Source: Prevotella sp. UBA1378 (GTDB taxonomy: Bacteria > Bacteroidota > Bacteroidia > Bacteroidales > Bacteroidaceae). Taken from it: a DNA stretch of 28,023 nucleotides. The DNA lies in the NCBI GenBank assembly GCA_002305505.1, contig DBRC01000023.1, positions 1 through 28,023 on the forward strand, in the 5' to 3' direction. Below are positions 16,010-22,602 of this stretch, piece by piece (position 1 is the first letter of the stretch; every line of letters begins with the position of its first letter). The notes beneath the pieces are model-generated. The model made no database searches and was not told where the DNA came from. It saw only the letters and a list, made by a program, of their open reading frames with translations. The position numbers and the translations under genes are program-made.

Positions 16010-17964
16010 ACGTGAAGAGGAGTTTGTGGGCAGTGCCCTTGTGCACGGTGCTCAATCTGGCACTGGTGTATGCGGTGTATGAGATATGCCGCTTCGTGTA
16101 TTTGTTCGAAAACTGGAGCACGTTCTCGGGGGCGCTCACATGGGGCACGCTGGCAGAGATGCTCAAGGGTGGATGGATGTTCGACACCTCGGCCATCCTG
16201 TATACCAACGCGTTGTACATACTGCTGATGATGTTCCCCATACATTACAAGGAAACCGACTGGTGGCAGCGGACAGCCCGGGGGGTATTCGTGGTGGTAA
16301 ACGGGCTTTGCGTGGCAATGAACCTTGCGGATGCCGTCTACTTCCAATATACAGGGCGGCGCACAACGGTGACGGTGTTCTCCGAGTTTTCCAACGAAGG
16401 CAATCTGCTGGGAATCTTCGGCGTGGAGGTGCTGCGCCATTGGTACCTCTTCTTTATAGGTATTGTGCTCATCTACGGTTTATGGCGGCTTTATTTCCGC
16501 CCGCAGCCGGGAGGAAAGCGCCCTGCCCCCAGCCTGCGCTATTACGGCGCCCATACCCTGCTGCTGCTCGCCGCCGTGCCCCTTTGCGTCTTCGGCATGC
16601 GCGGCGGAGCCACTACAGCCGTGCGCCCCATCACCATCAGTAATGCCAACCAGTATGCAGACCGCCCGCAGGAGGCTGCCGTGGTGCTCAATACGCCGTT
16701 TTCGCTGATCCGCACGTTCGATAAGCCGGTATTCACAGTGCCCGACTATTACGCGGAAGCCGAGCTTGCGCGCATCTATACACCCGTGCACCTGCCGGCA
16801 GATACGGCCGCCGTGCGCCGCAAGAATGTGGTAGTGTTCATCATCGAGAGCTTCGGGCGCGAGTATATAGGCGGTTACAACCACTGGCTCGACGGCGGCA
16901 AGTACAAAGGATATACGCCCTTTGTGGATTCGCTGATGCAGCACAGCGTAAGCTACCGCTACTCCTACTGCAACGGGCGCAAGAGCATCGACGGCATGCC
17001 GAGCATCCTCTCGGGCATACCGATGTTCATAGAGCCTTTCTTCCTTACGCCGGCATCAATGAACGACGTGAGCGGAATAGCCGGCGAACTGAAGCACGAA
17101 GGGTATTATTCCGCCTTTTTCCACGGGGCCGAAAACGGGTCGATGGGATTCCAGGCTTATGCCCGCACAACTGGATTCACCAGCTATTTCGGGCGTACGG
17201 AGTATAATGCCGACAAGCGTTTCGGCGGCGACAAGGATTTCGACGGCACATGGGCGATATGGGACGAACCCTTCCTACAGTTCTATGCCACGAAGATGGG
17301 CGAGTTTAAGCAACCGTTCATGACCGCCGTCTTCACGGCCTCGTCGCACCACCCTTACACCGTGCCCGAACAATACAAAGACCGCTATCCGGAAGAGGGG
17401 CTCGTAATACACAAGTGCATACGCTATACCGACAACGCGCTGCGCCGCTTCTTCGCCACGGCCAAGCAGCAGCCGTGGTATAAGAACACGCTGTTCGTCA
17501 TCACGAGCGACCATACCAACCTGTCCGACCATGCCTATTACCAAACCGACCTGGGCGGTTTCTGTTCGCCGGTGATTTTCTTCGATCCCAGCGGCGAACT
17601 GCAACCGGGCATGCGCGATGCCATTGCACAGCAAATAGACATCATGCCCACGGTGTTGGGCTATCTGGGATATAAGCGGCCTTACGTGGCCTTCGGTGTC
17701 GACCTATTCAACACCCCGCCCGGAGACACCTGGGCGGTAAACTATACCAACGGCATTTACCAATACGTGAAAGGCAACTACCTGCTGCAGTTCGACGGCC
17801 GACAGACCAAGGCCGTATACCGCTTCCGTACCGACTTGCTGCTGAAGCAGAACCTCGCCGGACACGTGCCCGAACAGGCACAGATGGAACGCGAACTGAA
17901 AGCCATCATCCAGCAATACATGACGCGCATGACGAAGAACCAACTGACGGCAGGCGCACATTAA
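16006..17964 (+). CDS. LTA-synthase-like membrane sulfatase-family phosphotransferase
   Basis: A 652-residue protein with about five N-terminal membrane helices (residues 1-210) and a large periplasmic alkaline-phosphatase/sulfatase domain. Metal and active-site elements are visible: E281 in VVVFIIESFGREY, S327 in CNGRKSIDGMPS at the nucleophile position, and D502-H503 in VITSDHTN. Relatives move phosphoglycerol or phosphoethanolamine groups onto lipids or glycans. Gram-negative Bacteroidales make no classical lipoteichoic acid, so the substrate is probably another envelope glycolipid or glycan. The gene is coupled to the GT87 gene. The nucleophile is Ser where LtaS has Thr. It converges with the hemolysin-III gene. 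Confidence 0.88.
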   Translation: MNVKRSLWAVPLCTVLNLALVYAVYEICRFVYLFENWSTFSGALTWGTLAEMLKGGWMFDTSAILYTNALYILLMMFPIHYKETDWWQRTARGVFVVVNGLCVAMNLADAVYFQYTGRRTTVTVFSEFSNEGNLLGIFGVEVLRHWYLFFIGIVLIYGLWRLYFRPQPGGKRPAPSLRYYGAHTLLLLAAVPLCVFGMRGGATTAVRPITISNANQYADRPQEAAVVLNTPFSLIRTFDKPVFTVPDYYAEAELARIYTPVHLPADTAAVRRKNVVVFIIESFGREYIGGYNHWLDGGKYKGYTPFVDSLMQHSVSYRYSYCNGRKSIDGMPSILSGIPMFIEPFFLTPASMNDVSGIAGELKHEGYYSAFFHGAENGSMGFQAYARTTGFTSYFGRTEYNADKRFGGDKDFDGTWAIWDEPFLQFYATKMGEFKQPFMTAVFTASSHHPYTVPEQYKDRYPEEGLVIHKCIRYTDNALRRFFATAKQQPWYKNTLFVITSDHTNLSDHAYYQTDLGGFCSPVIFFDPSGELQPGMRDAIAQQIDIMPTVLGYLGYKRPYVAFGVDLFNTPPGDTWAVNYTNGIYQYVKGNYLLQFDGRQTKAVYRFRTDLLLKQNLAGHVPEQAQMERELKAIIQQYMTRMTKNQLTAGAH

Positions 17965-17982
17965 GCCATGATGAGCTGCAGG

Positions 17983-18025
17983 GGCGTGCAATCGAAAGCA
18001 ATGCCTGGCACCCGCAGGGCACGCC
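17983..18025. terminator. Candidate bidirectional terminator between convergent genes
   Basis: GGCGTGC (17983-17989) pairs with GCACGCC (18019-18025) across a 29-nt loop. It lies between the convergent LTA-synthase-like and hemolysin-III genes. There is no clear T-tract, so this is tentative. Confidence 0.4.
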
Positions 18026-18028
18026 ACC

Positions 18029-18679
18029 CTAAATATACTCCATCAGCACATCCCATACGGCCACGATATGGCAGACGCTGCCGGCCAGTACAAAGAAATG
18101 GAAGACGCTGTGCATATACCTCTTCTTATTAAGGCTGTAAAAGGCGGCACCCGTAATATAGCATACACCCTCGGCTATGATCCAGATAACGGCGGCAGTG
18201 GATACGCTGTCGATAAGCGGCTTAAAGGCTACCAGCACCGAAAGGCCCATGCCCACGAAACAAACGGTTTCGAGGTTGCTGTGGTCCTTGAGCTTCCAAA
18301 AGCTGGTGATGGTGCCGGCGATGGCACAGAGCCACACGAACGAGAAGAGGCTCCAGCCCCAATAGCCTTGTCCGCGCAAGGCTATGAGCGTGAGCGGAGA
18401 GTAGCTGCCGGCGATGTGCCAATAGATGGCGGCGTGGTCCCAACGGCGCAGGCGCTCTTTCCACTTACTCCTGCGGGGCAGGGCATGGTAGGCGGTTGAG
18501 GCGATGTAGGAACCCAGCATGCCGAAAAGGTAGAGGATGACACCCACGCGCGCCCAGCTGTTGTCGCTCCGGAAACACCACACCAGGAAAACAATGCCCA
18601 CTGCCACGCCGAGCACAATGCCGCCGGCATGCGACCATGTGTTCCATATCTCTTCCTTCCTTGTATACCGTATACTCAT
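18029..18679 (-). CDS. Hemolysin III / PAQR-like seven-helix membrane protein
   Basis: About 216 residues with seven hydrophobic helices. It opens with RYTRKEEIWNTWSHAGG, the E-x-x-N-x-x-SH signature of the HlyIII family, and carries the conserved AYHALP and WDHAAIYWHIAGSYSP segments plus a late HSVFHFFVLAG histidine motif. These histidines are the proposed metal site of the PAQR superfamily. The hemolysin name is historical and the role in Bacteroidota is not established. ATG 18679 is preferred to the in-frame GTG one codon earlier. It begins 59 nt after the end of rnr on the same strand, so co-transcription with rnr is likely. Confidence 0.92.
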   Translation of the reverse strand: MSIRYTRKEEIWNTWSHAGGIVLGVAVGIVFLVWCFRSDNSWARVGVILYLFGMLGSYIASTAYHALPRRSKWKERLRRWDHAAIYWHIAGSYSPLTLIALRGQGYWGWSLFSFVWLCAIAGTITSFWKLKDHSNLETVCFVGMGLSVLVAFKPLIDSVSTAAVIWIIAEGVCYITGAAFYSLNKKRYMHSVFHFFVLAGSVCHIVAVWDVLMEYI

Positions 18680-18738
18680 CACTTCATGTTTTTATATACA
18701 GCAGCCACCGGGCAGGGAAACAACCGGCCGGCCCATGT

Positions 18739-20937
18739 TCACTCGTCGGCAATCGTGAAGTCGAGCTGCCGCTTTTCGATATTGGCCTTGGCCACCTGTA
18801 TGCGTATAGGGTCGCCCAACTGGTACTTATGGTGGTGGCGGCGCCCCACGAGGCGGTAGTTGCGCTCGTCGAAGTCGTAATAGTCGTCGTCCAGGTCGCG
18901 CATCGGCACCATGCCTTCGCAATGGTTCTCGTCTATCTCGCAGTAGATGCCATAGCTCTGTATGCCGCTGATATGTGCGTCGTATACGTTCCCTATCTTG
19001 TCGGACATAAACTCCACCATCTTGTACTTGATGGATTCGCGCTCGGCGTTCTGCGCCATTGTCTCCATGTCCGAGCAATGTTCGCACAGCTCCTCGTAAT
19101 AGTCTTTATTGGCCGAGCGTCCGCCCTGCTGATAGCGGGTGAGCAGGCGGTGCACCATCGTGTCGGGATAACGGCGGATGGGCGACGTGAAGTGGGTGTA
19201 GTAGTCGAACGCCAAACCGTAGTGGCCGATGTTGTGCACGCTGTATTTCGCCTTCATCATAGAGCGCAGGGCGATGGTTTCAATCAGGCTTTGTTCGCGT
19301 TTGCCCTGCACGTCGTCCATCAGGGCGTTCAGGCTTTTAGATATGGCGCCTTTCGTGCCGGCCGTCTTCAACTTATACCCGAATTTCACGATAAACTCGC
19401 GCAGCGCCTCCAGCTTCGTCGGGTCGGGCTGGTCGTGTATGCGGTAAGGCAGCGTCTTTGCCTTCTGCCCCTTCTTCACCTTCCCTACCCACTCAGCCAC
19501 CGAGCGGTTGGCAAGCAGCATGAATTCTTCTATCAGCTTGTTGGCATCCTTCGATTTCTTGAAGTAGCAGCGCACGGGCTTCCCTGTTTCGTCGACATCG
19601 AAATGCAGCTCCTCGCGGTCGAACTTCACGGCGCCGTTCCTGAAGCGCTTCTCGCGCAGCTTCTTGGCAAGCGTGTCGAGCAGTATCAGTTCGGCGGCAT
19701 GCTCGCCCTTGTAAGGGTGTGCCTTCGTGGCAGCCGGCGCCGGTTGCCCCGTACCGTCTTTCACGCCGTTGTCTTCCAGAATCTTCTGCACCTCCTCATA
19801 AGCAAACCGGCGGTTGCTCCTGATGACGGTATGTGCCAAGTGCCAATGCCTGATGTTGGCTTCGGCGTCGAGTTCGAAGATGGCACTGTAGCAGAGCTTT
19901 TCCTCATCGGGGCGCAGCGAGCAGATGAAGTTGCACAGGCGCTCGGGCAGCATCGGGATGGTGCGGTCGACGAGGTACACGCTGGTAGCCCGCTTCACGG
20001 CCTCCTTGTCGATGACCGTCCCCTCCTTCACATAATGGCTTACGTCGGCGATGTGCACCCCCACTTCCCATAGCCCCTTTTGCAGTTCGCGTACCGAGAG
20101 TGCGTCGTCGAAGTCTTTGGCATCATAGGGGTCGATGGTACAGGTGAACACGTCGCGGAAGTCTTCGCGCCGTGCGATTTCCTCGGGCGTGATGCCGGGG
20201 TCGATTTTCTCCGCAGCGTCCTCCACGGCCTTCGGGTACTTATAGGGCAGTCCGTACTGTGCCAGTATGGCATGCATCTCGGCATTGTTCTCGCCTTGTT
20301 TCCCGAGGATGTCCACCACTTCGCCCATCAGGTTCTTGTGGTCGGCATCAGGCCATTGTACGATTTTCACCACTGCCTTGTCGCCGCTCTTCCCGCCTTT
20401 CAGCTTTTTCTTAGGTATGATGATGTCGCGCACAAAGAGGTTGCTCTCGGTGATGAGGAAGGCGAGGTCTTTCTCCACGCGCAGCTTGCCCACGAACTGG
20501 TCGCGTGCACGCTTCAGTATGGCCGTCACCATAGCCTCCTTGATATGTTTTTCGCGGCGTGCCAGATAAGTTACCTGCACGTGGTCGCCGTCGAGTGCCG
20601 ACATCGAGTTGCGTTCCGCCACGAACACGGGCAGCGACCCGTCGCTGGGTATGAACGAGTTCTTGCCGTTGGCCTTGCGCCTGAATACGCCTTCCTGTAC
20701 CTGTGTCTTGAGGTTGAGCTTATACGAGCTGTCGCTCACTTTCGTAAGATAGTCGTCCCATGCCATTTCCTCCATTGTGTCGATGGCCAGCATCTTGAGC
20801 GGATGGGTATCCAACTTGAGCGCTTTGAAGATTTGCTTGAACGAGTAAGTCTCGTTCGGGTTTTGCCCGAAGAAGCTTTGCAGCATTTCGCTTACCTGTT
20901 TCTTCGAAAGCCGTTTCCCACCTTTCTTTTTTCCCAT
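18739..20937 (-). CDS. rnr: Ribonuclease R (RNB-family 3'-5' exoribonuclease)
   Basis: A 732-residue exoribonuclease that degrades structured RNA from the 3' end. Domains in order: a basic N-terminus (MGKKKGGKRLSKKQ) with a winged-helix-like segment, OB/cold-shock domains (about residues 70-240), the RNB catalytic domain and a C-terminal S1 domain (about 645-730). The catalytic site is visible in TIDPYDAKDFDDA, with metal-binding D269, D275, D277 and D278. The long lysine-rich C-terminal tail of E. coli RNase R is absent; the protein ends at LDFTIADE. Two -7 boxes lie upstream (20967 and 21032). The hemolysin-III gene follows downstream. Confidence 0.96.
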   Translation of the reverse strand: MGKKKGGKRLSKKQVSEMLQSFFGQNPNETYSFKQIFKALKLDTHPLKMLAIDTMEEMAWDDYLTKVSDSSYKLNLKTQVQEGVFRRKANGKNSFIPSDGSLPVFVAERNSMSALDGDHVQVTYLARREKHIKEAMVTAILKRARDQFVGKLRVEKDLAFLITESNLFVRDIIIPKKKLKGGKSGDKAVVKIVQWPDADHKNLMGEVVDILGKQGENNAEMHAILAQYGLPYKYPKAVEDAAEKIDPGITPEEIARREDFRDVFTCTIDPYDAKDFDDALSVRELQKGLWEVGVHIADVSHYVKEGTVIDKEAVKRATSVYLVDRTIPMLPERLCNFICSLRPDEEKLCYSAIFELDAEANIRHWHLAHTVIRSNRRFAYEEVQKILEDNGVKDGTGQPAPAATKAHPYKGEHAAELILLDTLAKKLREKRFRNGAVKFDREELHFDVDETGKPVRCYFKKSKDANKLIEEFMLLANRSVAEWVGKVKKGQKAKTLPYRIHDQPDPTKLEALREFIVKFGYKLKTAGTKGAISKSLNALMDDVQGKREQSLIETIALRSMMKAKYSVHNIGHYGLAFDYYTHFTSPIRRYPDTMVHRLLTRYQQGGRSANKDYYEELCEHCSDMETMAQNAERESIKYKMVEFMSDKIGNVYDAHISGIQSYGIYCEIDENHCEGMVPMRDLDDDYYDFDERNYRLVGRRHHHKYQLGDPIRIQVAKANIEKRQLDFTIADE

Positions 20938-20966
20938 AGTTATGGCTTTTGTTTATCTGTTTGTAT

Positions 20967-20975
20967 ACAAAGATA
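20967..20975 (-). promoter_or_regulatory. Proximal rnr -7 box
   Basis: The minus strand reads TATCTTTGT about 30 nt before the rnr ATG, with a TTG about 19 nt further upstream as a possible -33 element. This fits the Bacteroidota housekeeping promoter. Confidence 0.6.
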
Positions 20976-21031
20976 ATGCAAGCGAGCGGCACAAGAGTTT
21001 GCCCTTGATACCCCAGCGCAGCTTATCTTAT

Positions 21032-21040
21032 GCAAAGATA
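21032..21040 (-). promoter_or_regulatory. Distal rnr -7 box
   Basis: The minus strand reads TATCTTTGC, a perfect match to the consensus, about 95 nt before the rnr ATG. It is part of a small inverted repeat (TATCTT-ATGC-AAAGATA), so the box may also be an operator or a hairpin. Confidence 0.55.
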
Positions 21041-21090
21041 GTGTAAAATTTTGATTATGCCGAATAAAATGCGCCTGTTTTTCTACTTAA

Positions 21091-21127
21091 ATAAGCGGCA
21101 ATCTCCAATTTACGGGATGCCGCTTAT
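21091..21127 (-). terminator. Candidate terminator of the toxin-antitoxin-chaperone operon
   Basis: A perfect 10-bp stem (ATAAGCGGCA with TGCCGCTTAT) encloses a 17-nt loop. It lies 54 nt after the end of the SecB-like gene on its strand. Only a short mixed A/T tract follows, so efficiency is uncertain. The rest of 20938-21180 holds the rnr promoters and no gene. Confidence 0.55.
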
Positions 21128-21180
21128 ATTAATAAGCTACGAGCTTAGCAAGACGAAATGCATGAATAGAAACGCTTTTA

Positions 21181-21594
21181 TTACAAAGTCATTTTTAAAT
21201 CTTCATTTATCATAGACGAAACATTAACAGGGGGAATTATAAGCATGTTAAAAGGTGTTCCCTCTGTTTTACAATGCAAAATACCTCTTGCCGTACCTAC
21301 TGTTTGAGCCGAGAAATATTCCAATGCCTCCTGCGGAATCACAATATCATCTCCGTGAATCATTCCGGACCAATCTTCCGGATGAATATAAAACTCACAG
21401 CATACTTCAATAATTAATAATGGTAAACCATCCTTTTCAAAAGAGAACTTCGCCACAGGAGCAATCCTGTGTTCTTTAGATACCTTGAACTGTAAACGTG
21501 TCTCCATTGAAACATTTTTCAATTCCGAAGGTATTTCTTCTGAAAGAATTGCAAACTGTTCTGTATTAATTTTAATCATCCTGAAACGAACCAT
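21181..21594 (-). CDS. SecB-like chaperone, third gene of a TAC-type toxin-antitoxin operon
   Basis: A 137-residue protein of about SecB size. Residues 57-70 (LPLLIIEVCCEFYI) align by eye with the SecB strand that leads into VEVEQAGIF. Residues 103-128 match the SecB C-terminal signature, RGILHCKTEGTPFNMLIIPPV-N against the E. coli REVISDLVTRG-FPQLLLAPVN. SecB-like proteins in TAC operons bind a C-terminal tail of the antitoxin and protect it from aggregation and proteolysis. The start at 21594 (MVRFRMIK) shares one base with the antitoxin stop (TAATG) and has a strong Shine-Dalgarno sequence 6 nt upstream; the frame is open further upstream, but that would overlap the antitoxin. Assignment is by eye; no profile search was run. 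Confidence 0.72.
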   Translation of the reverse strand: MVRFRMIKINTEQFAILSEEIPSELKNVSMETRLQFKVSKEHRIAPVAKFSFEKDGLPLLIIEVCCEFYIHPEDWSGMIHGDDIVIPQEALEYFSAQTVGTARGILHCKTEGTPFNMLIIPPVNVSSMINEDLKMTL

Positions 21595-22001
21595 TATGCC
21601 ACCTCCTTCTGTTTTATTGTAATACACCAGTTTTCATCCCTCTCCCCAAAATTTGTTTTCCCTTTAAATTTCTCCTTATATGTATAATAGAGACTTTTTT
21701 CTGTACAGCATTTAAAAGACAAATTATTCTGTTCGCTGGTAATATACTGCTCAACGGGAATAAACTCCAAATATGGAATAAAACCAAAGGCTAAAGATAA
21801 TTCTGCAATTTTACTAAGCTTATGATCATAATCACCATTTAGAAGTTGTGTGACATAACCATTTGACACTCCCAAATGCTCAGCCAGTTGTTTCCTGTTC
21901 TTATGCGTCTTTTTCATAAAAGATTCTGCACAGTTATACAATGCAATCTGAATTCTCGCCTTCCAATATTCGGGCGATTTTAGTAATTCTGCTCGTGTCA
22001 T
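21594..22001 (-). CDS. XRE-family HTH antitoxin (HigA-like) with long C-terminal tail
   Basis: A 135-residue DNA-binding protein. The helix-turn-helix is about residues 33-75 (NRKQLAEHLGVSNGYVTQLL, then NGDYDHKLSKIAELSLAFGF), a clear XRE/HigA type. A roughly 60-residue tail follows (76-135), rich in aromatic residues and lysine and with no known DNA-binding role. In TAC systems such a tail is the chaperone-addiction segment that makes the antitoxin dependent on the SecB-like chaperone; here that is inferred from the neighbour. It starts 4 nt after the toxin stop and its own stop overlaps the chaperone start. It likely represses the operon through the palindrome at 22391-22406. Confidence 0.83.
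   Translation of the reverse strand: MTRAELLKSPEYWKARIQIALYNCAESFMKKTHKNRKQLAEHLGVSNGYVTQLLNGDYDHKLSKIAELSLAFGFIPYLEFIPVEQYITSEQNNLSFKCCTEKSLYYTYKEKFKGKTNFGERDENWCITIKQKEVA
21601..21608 (-). promoter_or_regulatory. Strong Shine-Dalgarno sequence for the SecB-like gene
   Basis: AAGGAGGT lies 6 nt before ATG 21594 on the minus strand. Such a full anti-SD match is unusual for Bacteroidota, which mostly initiate without SD pairing. It fixes this start and suggests boosted translation of the chaperone. Confidence 0.75.
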
Positions 22002-22005
22002 AATG

Positions 22006-22359
22006 TTAACGTTTAAAATCCTTCACTTGTTTTGTTATTCTCCTCACATCCTTGTCTTGTTCTTTTTTAAACCCTCCTGTTATAACATACACTGAAGGGC
22101 TTTGCAATATGACATAAACACGGATATTATCCTTTTTGAATTCAAAAATATCATCCCGGTTTGCATTTTTTATATTCCGAAATTTGCTCTTAGGGAGCAT
22201 TGTCTTAGAAAACATATCCATGTAGGCATATATAGAGTTCAAGCTTTTTAAGTCTTGAGGAAATTTTTTAAGTCCATCTACGAAACAATCAAAATAACAT
22301 ACGTCATCAATCAACAATTTATAGAACGTAAAACCGTTATTATTGTTTACTATATCCAT
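22006..22359 (-). CDS. RelE/HigB-like toxin of a TAC-type operon
   Basis: A 117-residue basic protein. The C-terminal half (residues 68-115) has the RelE/HigB pattern: an acidic strand start (DDIFEFKKDNIRVYVIL) followed by VYVITGGFKKEQDKDVRRI, the counterpart of the LHGFxKKxxKTP region of HigB toxins, which cleave mRNA on the ribosome. The N-terminal half is less conserved. It is the first gene of the operon, as in toxin-first HigBA systems, and ends 4 nt before the antitoxin. A -7 box and a perfect palindrome lie upstream. Exact catalytic residues cannot be assigned by eye (R80 and K98-K99 are candidates), so nuclease activity is inferred. Confidence 0.75.
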   Translation of the reverse strand: MDIVNNNNGFTFYKLLIDDVCYFDCFVDGLKKFPQDLKSLNSIYAYMDMFSKTMLPKSKFRNIKNANRDDIFEFKKDNIRVYVILQSPSVYVITGGFKKEQDKDVRRITKQVKDFKR

Positions 22360-22390
22360 TAATTCCGTTGAAAACGAACTTATGTTATTT

Positions 22391-22406
22391 TTTAGTTATA
22401 ACTAAA
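22391..22406. promoter_or_regulatory. Perfect 16-bp palindrome, candidate antitoxin operator
   Basis: TTTAGTTATAACTAAA is identical to its reverse complement. It begins 2 nt after the transcription start predicted from the -7 box at 22414-22422, 32 nt before the toxin ATG. The position suits steric autorepression by the HTH antitoxin. Confidence 0.7.
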
Positions 22407-22413
22407 TTTTTCT

Positions 22414-22422
22414 GCAAAAATA
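22414..22422 (-). promoter_or_regulatory. -7 box of the toxin-antitoxin-chaperone operon
   Basis: The minus strand reads TATTTTTGC, an exact TAnnTTTGC match. It predicts transcription starting near 22408 with a leader of about 50 nt. Confidence 0.65.
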
Positions 22423-22512
22423 AAGATAAACAATGAATAAAACAAATATTAGTATAAAGAAAATACACATTTGACTGGTTTTTTAACGTTTGATGCCTTT
22501 TATCACGTTGTA

Positions 22513-22575
22513 ATTCGGTAAAAAAGAAGTGATTTTGGCGCAGGGGGCTATCCACGGAAAATCACCCCTGCGCCA
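22513..22575 (-). terminator. Intrinsic terminator after the outer-membrane barrel gene
   Basis: An 11-bp perfect stem (TGGCGCAGGGG at 22536-22546 with CCCCTGCGCCA at 22565-22575) lies 27 nt after the barrel gene stop. On the minus strand it is followed within about 10 nt by TTCTTTTTT. An interlocking 8-bp alternative stem is described under findings. The remainder of 22423-22535 is AT-rich with no gene. Confidence 0.75.
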
Positions 22576-22602
22576 GAAAACAGTGAAAAATAAAGTATTC
22601 AT

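Noticed and set aside
18637..20073. 478-residue open frame on the plus strand
   Set aside because: It is antisense to RNase R, whose catalytic motif and S1 domain are unmistakable; the frame is a GC-rich shadow.
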